From contig JAQICJ010000236.1 of assembly GCA_027858615.1 (NCBI GenBank), forward strand, positions 1 through 36,904: DNA of 36,904 bases, read 5' to 3'. The position numbers and the translations under genes are program-made. Position 1 is the stretch's first letter, and every line of letters starts with the position of its first letter. Source of the stretch: Deltaproteobacteria bacterium. Lineage in GTDB: Bacteria; Myxococcota_A; Polyangia; HGW-17. The notes beneath the pieces are model-generated. The model saw nothing but the letters and a program-made list of their open reading frames with translations. It searched no databases and was not told the DNA's origin. Below, one piece after another: positions 31,800-36,904 of this stretch.

Positions 31800-32738
31800 A
31801 TGGAATATTTAAACGTATATGCTTCCAAACTTATCCCTGAACGTGAACTTTTTGCTTCCGGACACAAAGCCTGTCAAGGTTGTGCTCCTGCATTGGCTTT
31901 GAGGTATCTGCTCAAAGCAGCAGGACCCAATACTATTGTCTGCAATGCTACCGGTTGTATGGAAATCATCTCATCAGCCTATCCTGATATCTCCTGGGGA
32001 GTTCCCTGGATACATGTTGCTTTTGAAAATGCTGCTGCTGTTGCTTCCGGGGTTGAAGCCGGAATTAAAGCACTTCAAAGGAAAGGCAAAATTTCCAAAG
32101 GCAAAGTCAACATCATTGCTATTGGTGGTGATGGAGCAACCTTTGATATCGGAATGGGACCTCTCTCCGGCCTGCTCGAAAGAGGACACGATGTTCTTTA
32201 TCTGTGTTACGACAACGAAGCCTACATGAATACCGGTATTCAAAGAAGTTCCGGTACTCCCAAATATGCTTCAACTACAACTTCTCCAGCCGGAGATGTT
32301 ATTCCCGGTCAGCAGACAGTTAAAAAAGATCTGGCACAGATTGCTATTGCCCATCAGGTATCTTATGTGGCAACAGCCAGCACATCTTATCCTGTAGATT
32401 TTATTGAGAAAGTCAAAAAGGCACTGGCAACAGATGGAGCCAAGCTCATCCATATTTTTGCACCTTGTCCAACCGGATGGCGTGCAAAACCTAAAGATAT
32501 CATTAAATTGGGACGTTTAGCAGTTCAGACTGGTCTTTTCCCTATTTATGAATATTGCAATGGTCGTTACAAGATGACTTTTGATCTGCCTTTCCTCAAA
32601 TCGATCAAGTACTATCTCAAGATTCAAGGCCGCTATCGTCATCTCACCGAAGAAATGATCAAAGAGCTCGACGAAGATCTCAAGCAACGCTATCGCTGGC
32701 TCGAAACACTGGCTCGAGAGACCAAGGAGGCCAAATAA
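31800..32738 (+). CDS. porB: Pyruvate:ferredoxin oxidoreductase, beta subunit (TPP-binding)
   Basis: This 312-aa subunit binds thiamine diphosphate and a [4Fe-4S] cluster. The cofactor motif IGGDGATFDIGMGPL and a downstream YDNEAYMNTGIQRSSGTP block are clear. Cluster ligands are likely CQGC near residue 24, the Cys in ATGCMEI, and APCPTGW. The pattern WGVPWIHVAFENAAAVASGVEAG and the C-terminal PIYEY...YLKIQGRYRHLTEE are features I associate with pyruvate-specific PorB rather than the branched-chain VorB. This is the main reason for the pyruvate call. It ends 2 bp before the NuoE-like gene, and an AAGGAGG site inside its last codons serves that gene. Confidence 0.93.
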   Translation: MEYLNVYASKLIPERELFASGHKACQGCAPALALRYLLKAAGPNTIVCNATGCMEIISSAYPDISWGVPWIHVAFENAAAVASGVEAGIKALQRKGKISKGKVNIIAIGGDGATFDIGMGPLSGLLERGHDVLYLCYDNEAYMNTGIQRSSGTPKYASTTTSPAGDVIPGQQTVKKDLAQIAIAHQVSYVATASTSYPVDFIEKVKKALATDGAKLIHIFAPCPTGWRAKPKDIIKLGRLAVQTGLFPIYEYCNGRYKMTFDLPFLKSIKYYLKIQGRYRHLTEEMIKELDEDLKQRYRWLETLARETKEAK

Positions 32739-32740
32739 CT

Positions 32741-33214
32741 ATGGATATGCAAAAAGTAGATGCCATAATCGAAAAATATAACAAGGATGAAACCGCACTG
32801 CTTGCAGTATTACAGGACATTCAGGCCGAAAAGAACTATTTGCCCAGGGAAGCCATGGAAAGGGTAGCCGAAATAATGGAAGTACCTTTTTCCAGAGTTT
32901 CATCACTGGCAACTTTTTTCTCTTCCTTCAGTCTTGAACCTCGCGGTGAGCATATTGTCACCATCTGTATGGGAACAGCCTGTCACGTCAGAGGAGCACC
33001 ACTGGTACTCAAAGAGGTTGAACGTGAACTGGGTATCGCCAACGGTGAAACCACTTCTGATCTCAAATTTACTATTGAAACAGTTAATTGCGTAGGTGCC
33101 TGTGCTTTAGGACCTCTGGTAATTATCGACGAAAATTATCATGGTAATATCAGTACTTCGGAAGTGGAAGAAATGCTGGAACAGTATCAAAATCCTTCAA
33201 AGCAAGAAGGGTAG
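32741..33214 (+). CDS. nuoE: NuoE/HoxE/HydC-like [2Fe-2S] subunit
   Basis: This 157-aa thioredoxin-like ferredoxin subunit carries a [2Fe-2S] cluster with ligands in [10 protein letters not shown] (C-x4-C) and [10 protein letters not shown] (C-x3-C). The helical N-terminus ([28 protein letters not shown]) is that of NuoE, HoxE and HydC. These proteins pair with an NADH-oxidising NuoF-type subunit to form a diaphorase. It directly follows porB and precedes the HydB-like gene, so it is probably part of a por-linked diaphorase rather than complex I; no membrane Nuo genes are present. The symbol is a family-level label. GGAGG about 10 bases upstream serves the ATG at 32741; an ATG two codons later is also possible. 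Confidence 0.88.
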   Translation: MDMQKVDAIIEKYNKDETALLAVLQDIQAEKNYLPREAMERVAEIMEVPFSRVSSLATFFSSFSLEPRGEHIVTICMGTACHVRGAPLVLKEVERELGIANGETTSDLKFTIETVNCVGACALGPLVIIDENYHGNISTSEVEEMLEQYQNPSKQEG

Positions 33215-33224
33215 GGAGTGTAAT

Positions 33225-35132
33225 ATGGTAAAAGTAAATTCTCCTAAAGCCTTGGAAGAAATTATACAAAAAAAGAAAAAAGAAAGTGGCAAAGAAGGCA
33301 CCTATATTTCAATCTGTGGTGGTACAGGCTGTATTGCCAGTGGAGGGAATGGTGTTCTTGAAGCTTTTCAGGAAGTTATAGCCGATGATCCTGATGTCAA
33401 ACTGGTAAGAACCGGTTGCCATGGTTTTTGCGAAAGAGGTCCCCTGGTAGTTATTCAGCCCCAGGGTATTTTGTATCAAAAGGTCAAGCCTGGTGACGCC
33501 GCGGATATATACGAGAAAACAATCAAAAATGGGGAGATTATCAAAAAACATCTCTACCGTGATCAAAAGAAACAAGCTTACGAAAAAGAAGCTGATGTTC
33601 CATTTTACAAGTTTCAAAAACGCATAGTTTTCAAGATGAACGGGCACATTGATCCCGAAAAAATCGATGATTATCTGGCAATGGATGGTTACAGCGCCTT
33701 GTCCAAGGTTTTAACCTCCATGAAACCCGACCAAATTATCGACACTGTCATTAAATCTGGATTGCGTGGCCGAGGCGGCGGTGGTTTTCCTGCTGGAATC
33801 AAATGGAAAAGCACCAAAGCAGCAACTGGTGATAAAAAATATGTTTTGTGCAATGCTGACGAGGGTGATCCAGGAGCATTCATGGATCGTTCCATCATGG
33901 AAGGTAATCCCCACAGCGTAATCGAAGGCATGTTGATTGGCGCCTATGCCATCGGATCAGACGAAGGATATATTTACATCAGAAACGAATATCCCCTTGC
34001 CATCAAACGCCTCAAAGTTGCATTGGAACAGGCCAGGGAATACGGCTTCCTCGGAAAAAATATCCTGGGAACCGATTTCTCCTTTGATATTAAGATAAAT
34101 CGCGGTGGTGGTGCTTTTGTCTGTGGTGAATCTACAGCGCTCATGCTTTCCATCGAAGGCAAGGTCGGACGACCCCGTACCAAATACATCCATACCGCTG
34201 ATTCGGGCTTGTGGGACAAACCAACCAATCTTAACAATGTTGAAACCTGGGCCAATATTCCCCATATCTTCAACAAAGGAGTTGACTGGTTCACATCCAT
34301 TGGCACCGGTGATGTTTCCGAACATCCCTGGGGAGGTTCCAAAGGCACCAAAATCTTCTCTTTGGTTGGTAAAGTCAACAACACAGGCTTGGTTGAAGTA
34401 CCTTTTGGTATAACCCTGCGCGATATTATTTTCAAAATAGGCGGCGGCATTAAAAACTCCAAAAAAGGCCGTAAATTCAAAGCCGTGCAAACTGGCGGCC
34501 CCTCAGGCGGTTGCATACCTGAAAAACATCTTGATGAACCTGTCGATTTTGACGGTCTCACTAAAATGGGCTCAATGATGGGTTCAGGCGGCATGATTGT
34601 CATGGACGATCATACCTGCTTGGTCGAAGTTGCCCGTTATTTTGTTGATTTTCTCAAAGATGAATCCTGTGGCAAATGTACACCCTGTCGTGAAGGTTTA
34701 CGCAGGATGTCACAAATTCTCAACCGCATAGTTGTTGGTGAAGGCAAAGAAGGCGATATTGAACTTCTCGAAAAATTGGCCTCGGCCATGGAAATATCTT
34801 CTCTCTGCGCTCTTGGTCAGACAGCAGCTTATCCTGTTTTGTCCACTATCAAATACTTCCGTGAAGAATATGAAAGACACATTAAAGACGGCTATTGTGA
34901 TGGAAAACAATGTACCGAACTTATCAGGTATAATATTGATGAAGACGCCTGTACCGGTTGTTCCATCTGCGCCAAAAAGTGCCCCACCAAAGCTATTTCA
35001 GGGGAACTCAAAAAGACCTATCGAATCGATCAGAGTGAATGTGTTCGTTGTGGTGTCTGCTTTAACGTGTGTAATTTCAATGCTGTTGAAATACTCAGCG
35101 GTTCGGAAATAAAAGAAAAGATGGGTGAATAA
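33225..35132 (+). CDS. nuoF: NuoF/HydB-like NAD(P)H- and FMN-binding subunit
   Basis: This 635-aa flavoprotein has four parts. An N-terminal thioredoxin-like [2Fe-2S] domain (CGGTGC at about 31-36, GCHGFC near 70) precedes the NuoF core, with [29 protein letters not shown] and [19 protein letters not shown] for NADH and FMN. A [4Fe-4S] motif, [11 protein letters not shown], with a later Cys in SLCALGQTA, lies at about 480-530. A C-terminal 2[4Fe-4S] ferredoxin domain spans 576-635 ([11 protein letters not shown] and [11 protein letters not shown]). The extra end domains match HydB of bifurcating [FeFe] hydrogenases and related Bfu-type enzymes, not complex I NuoF. GGGAG six bases before the ATG at 33225 sets the start; an earlier ATG in frame overlaps the NuoE-like gene. 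Confidence 0.9.
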   Translation: MVKVNSPKALEEIIQKKKKESGKEGTYISICGGTGCIASGGNGVLEAFQEVIADDPDVKLVRTGCHGFCERGPLVVIQPQGILYQKVKPGDAADIYEKTIKNGEIIKKHLYRDQKKQAYEKEADVPFYKFQKRIVFKMNGHIDPEKIDDYLAMDGYSALSKVLTSMKPDQIIDTVIKSGLRGRGGGGFPAGIKWKSTKAATGDKKYVLCNADEGDPGAFMDRSIMEGNPHSVIEGMLIGAYAIGSDEGYIYIRNEYPLAIKRLKVALEQAREYGFLGKNILGTDFSFDIKINRGGGAFVCGESTALMLSIEGKVGRPRTKYIHTADSGLWDKPTNLNNVETWANIPHIFNKGVDWFTSIGTGDVSEHPWGGSKGTKIFSLVGKVNNTGLVEVPFGITLRDIIFKIGGGIKNSKKGRKFKAVQTGGPSGGCIPEKHLDEPVDFDGLTKMGSMMGSGGMIVMDDHTCLVEVARYFVDFLKDESCGKCTPCREGLRRMSQILNRIVVGEGKEGDIELLEKLASAMEISSLCALGQTAAYPVLSTIKYFREEYERHIKDGYCDGKQCTELIRYNIDEDACTGCSICAKKCPTKAISGELKKTYRIDQSECVRCGVCFNVCNFNAVEILSGSEIKEKMGE

Positions 35133-35133
35133 T

Positions 35134-35856
35134 ATGGAAATTAAACTCAATGGAAAAAAAGTAAAAGCTAACGAAGGCGAATACATTCTTGACGTTGCCC
35201 AACGCGAGAACATCTATATTCCTACTCTTTGTGATCATCCGGCTGTAAAACCCACAGGGGCCTGCAGGATGTGTCTGGTGGAAGCCGGCGTGGAAGGCAG
35301 GAAGAAAAAAATTGTCACTTCTTGTGCTTTTCACGTTAAGCAAGGACTTGAGGTTAATACAGATACTCCTACAATCAAAGAAGCCAGAAAAGTGGTTATG
35401 GATCTGTTGTTGGCTCGAGCTCCCAATTCAGAAAGTCTCAAAGAGATGGCCCAAAAACTGGATATGGAGACGGTTTCAACTTTTGAACCAGTAGAAAATG
35501 CCGGCGATTGTATTCTTTGTGGACTTTGCACCAGAGTATGTGATGAGGTGGTCGGAGCCAATGCCATCAGTTTCAATTCCCGTGGAGCTGACATGGATGT
35601 AGGCGGTCCATTGCTGGATGTTCCACAAGATTGTATAGGATGCGGTGCCTGTGCCTATGTTTGCCCTACAGATTGCATAGGACTCAAAGACGATGGCGAA
35701 AAGCGCTATCTGGAAAAATGGGACAGAGAGCTGCCCCTGATGAAATGCCGAGAATGTGGCTGGCCTTTCATGCCCGCATTTCAAGCTATTAAGTTCAATG
35801 AATCCACCAAAGTTCCCAAAGACTTCTTTAAGCTTTGTCCCGACTGCAGAAACTAA
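35134..35856 (+). CDS. HoxU/NuoG-N-terminal-like iron-sulfur subunit with CxxC tail
   Basis: This 240-aa protein resembles the N-terminal ferredoxin part of NuoG, HydA and HoxU. Cys33, Cys44, Cys47 and Cys64 form the plant-type [2Fe-2S] motif. Two [4Fe-4S] motifs follow at about 128-185 (CILCGLCTRVC and CIGCGACAYVCPTDC). The His-Cys3 cluster motif normally found between these (HPxDCxxC) is absent; the equivalent place reads LLLARAPNSESLKEMAQ. A C-terminal tail has CREC and CPDC pairs, like a zinc ribbon. There is no H-cluster or molybdopterin domain. It closes the por operon, one base after the HydB-like stop, and probably conducts electrons between PorD and the flavin subunit. Confidence 0.85.
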   Translation: MEIKLNGKKVKANEGEYILDVAQRENIYIPTLCDHPAVKPTGACRMCLVEAGVEGRKKKIVTSCAFHVKQGLEVNTDTPTIKEARKVVMDLLLARAPNSESLKEMAQKLDMETVSTFEPVENAGDCILCGLCTRVCDEVVGANAISFNSRGADMDVGGPLLDVPQDCIGCGACAYVCPTDCIGLKDDGEKRYLEKWDRELPLMKCRECGWPFMPAFQAIKFNESTKVPKDFFKLCPDCRN

Positions 35857-35867
35857 TCCCTCCTTCT

Positions 35868-36050
35868 TTTCTATCTGACGAATAATTCTCCCATTACAAA
35901 AAAGAAGATCATCGCCTGAACACGGAAATTTACTTTATCTGCTCCGTCGTAACTTCTTGAAATAGTATTAACTATATCTGCGAAGTTTCTCCGCGCATCT
36001 GAGGCAAAGTTCTTATTCAGTCAAAAAAACCCGTTCTTGGATAATATCAA
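35868..36050 (-). repeat. Dispersed repeat, copy 2 (inverted relative to copy 1)
   Basis: Reading the minus strand, this segment aligns with copy 1 (20172-20345) over nearly its whole length. Identical blocks include TTTGCCTCAGATG, AACTTCGCAGA and the 17-bp stretch complementary to 35950-35966. The ends are decayed: TTGATA is present at 36050-36045, but the terminal inverted repeats are no longer clear. The hairpin GCGGA-GAAAC-TTCGC keeps pairing through a G-U change. The element overlaps the stop codon (36047-36049) of the DUF2914 gene. Confidence 0.7.
35871..36020 (-). pseudogene. Short ORF in repeat copy 2, CTG in place of ATG
   Basis: The frame of the 45-aa ORF in copy 1 is preserved here for 49 codons, ending in TAG. 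The peptide reads FASDARRNF, DIVNTISRSYDGAD and VNFRVQAM in the shared part and diverges after about codon 37. The position of the copy 1 ATG is CTG here, directly after a TGA. It may be a decayed copy, a CTG-initiated peptide, or non-coding sequence. Confidence 0.25.
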
Positions 36051-36904
36051 TTCACAACCATAAAATAGTGATTGTTAAGTAGTCTGCGACCACCGGTGCT
36101 TAATTCAACATGCCAATTGCCAAGGGTTTTTATGGTACTGAGGTTACTATATTCCATACTTGTCCAGAGAAGATAATCTCCGTTTCCCAATTTCAGTTTT
36201 TTGACATCTTTCTTCAGCAGTGTTTCTCCGTTTCTGCTCCAGATGTGGGTAAAAGTATCACGAGGATACATTGGTGTTTCAAGAATGTTGATACAATAGA
36301 GTTTCTTCTTTTTGAAATCATTCTCGTGGATTTTTCGTACACCGGCAAAGGGGGATTTTTGAAATTGATCAGGAGTAACAGCCGTGATTGCGGTTTGGGA
36401 AATTTTGTAGGGAGCTGCAGGAACAAGAATTTCTGCTTGATGGCAGCCATAACCAATGACGAGTCCAGAGATTATTATCCAGCGTAATTTACCTTTTTTA
36501 AAAATAAGCTTGGGATAGTGCAGGGCAATAAACCCAAAAACACTCAAAAAAGCTGCCAAAGGAAGAATGTATCTGGTTGGAATTGGAATGAACAGAGGAA
36601 GCAGCAGATCAAAACTGGCAAAAAGACAGAGGGTATAATAGGTTGCCCGTAAAATCTTATTCTCCATGAGCCAGTTGTCGAAAATAAGATCCTGGGTGGA
36701 TAAAACAGCCAGAATGCCCAAAAGCAGTGTAAAACCAATATTCAACGAATTGAGAACCGAGGCCTCCCAGAAAAAAGGCAACATGAAGAAATAAAGGGCC
36801 TGGTACATATTTTTCATGATAAAATTGAGTAGAACTTTTGTCCCTCTTTTTTGTTTGCCTGTTTTGTTTTCATAAGCTGCTACCCGGTCAAAGATAATAA
36901 GCAG
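36047..36904 (-). CDS. DUF5924/DUF2914 membrane protein, 5' end outside window
   Basis: The visible 285 residues begin at the window edge; no stop occurs upstream of the ATG at 36817, and the extra 29 codons (LLIIFDRVAAYENKTG...) match the family's N-terminal region, so the gene extends beyond the window. About four or five membrane segments (for example IGFTLLLGILAVLS, LPLAAFLSVFGFIAL and WIIISGLVIGYG) precede a C-terminal DUF2914 domain of about 85 residues (LYCINILETPMYPRDTFTHIWSRNGE, GNWHVELSTGGRRLLNNHYFMV). DUF2914 is probably a small beta domain facing the periplasm; its function is not established. Its stop codon lies inside the end of repeat copy 2. It converges on the por operon. Confidence 0.8.
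   Translation of the reverse strand: MLIIFDRVAAYENKTGKQKRGTKVLLNFIMKNMYQALYFFMLPFFWEASVLNSLNIGFTLLLGILAVLSTQDLIFDNWLMENKILRATYYTLCLFASFDLLLPLFIPIPTRYILPLAAFLSVFGFIALHYPKLIFKKGKLRWIIISGLVIGYGCHQAEILVPAAPYKISQTAITAVTPDQFQKSPFAGVRKIHENDFKKKKLYCINILETPMYPRDTFTHIWSRNGETLLKKDVKKLKLGNGDYLLWTSMEYSNLSTIKTLGNWHVELSTGGRRLLNNHYFMVVN

Noticed and set aside
32741-35856. Complex I (nuo) operon
   Set aside because: Only E-, F- and G-N-terminal-like subunits occur, the F-like subunit has HydB-type extensions, and no membrane or quinone-site subunits are present.

Overview
The window suggests an anaerobic, Gram-negative, low-GC bacterium of a Myxococcota-like (former Deltaproteobacteria) lineage. This is an inference; there is no rRNA here to test it. 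The evidence is a MYXO-CTERM-like C-terminal anchor on a subtilisin-like protease, several very large lipoproteins with MopE-type, thrombospondin-type-3 and vWA domains behind Asn/Thr-rich linkers, a type III secretion SctQ-like protein, and an oxygen-sensitive pyruvate:ferredoxin oxidoreductase.

Layout. (1) 17-5188 (+): tightly packed operon rpiB-ribD-ribE-ribBA followed by an acetyl-CoA hydrolase/transferase-GNAT fusion. The pentose-phosphate enzyme leads into riboflavin synthesis. ribH is absent, and the GTP cyclohydrolase II half of RibBA looks degenerate. (2) 5461-10316 (+): two large lipoproteins, one with Ig-like and Cys-rich repeats, one with Ca-binding repeats and a vWA domain. (3) 10655-14618 (-): four-gene operon of an outer-membrane-type protein, a conserved HEAT-like cytosolic protein and two paralogous TlpA-like thiol proteins. 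(4) 14745-16925 (-): a beta-propeller lipoprotein. (5) 17064-20061 (-): tldD-tldE metalloprotease pair in which TldD carries a Tat lipoprotein signal. (6) 20390-25732 (+): an orphan SctQ-like protein, a PilZ protein and a 1242-aa S8 protease. (7) 25735-29274 (-): a 1179-aa MopE-repeat lipoprotein, convergent with the protease with only 2 bp between stop codons. (8) 29770-35856 (+): a seven-gene operon, porCDAB followed by NuoE-, NuoF/HydB- and HoxU-like diaphorase subunits with no hydrogenase subunit, which suggests pyruvate oxidation wired directly to NAD(P)H. (9) 36047-36904 (-): a DUF5924/DUF2914 membrane protein whose 5' end runs off the window.

The most unusual non-genic structure is a dispersed repeat of about 170 bp present in opposite orientations at about 20172-20345 and 35868-36050. 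One copy has imperfect 19-bp terminal inverted repeats flanked by TTGATA direct repeats. Both copies keep the same short open frame (45 and 49 codons). A third site at 29298 shares its 13-bp end sequence. The intact copy sits directly against the -35 box of the tldD operon. Several intergenic dyads lie near lipoprotein promoters, and the por operon appears to have a long, structured leader.
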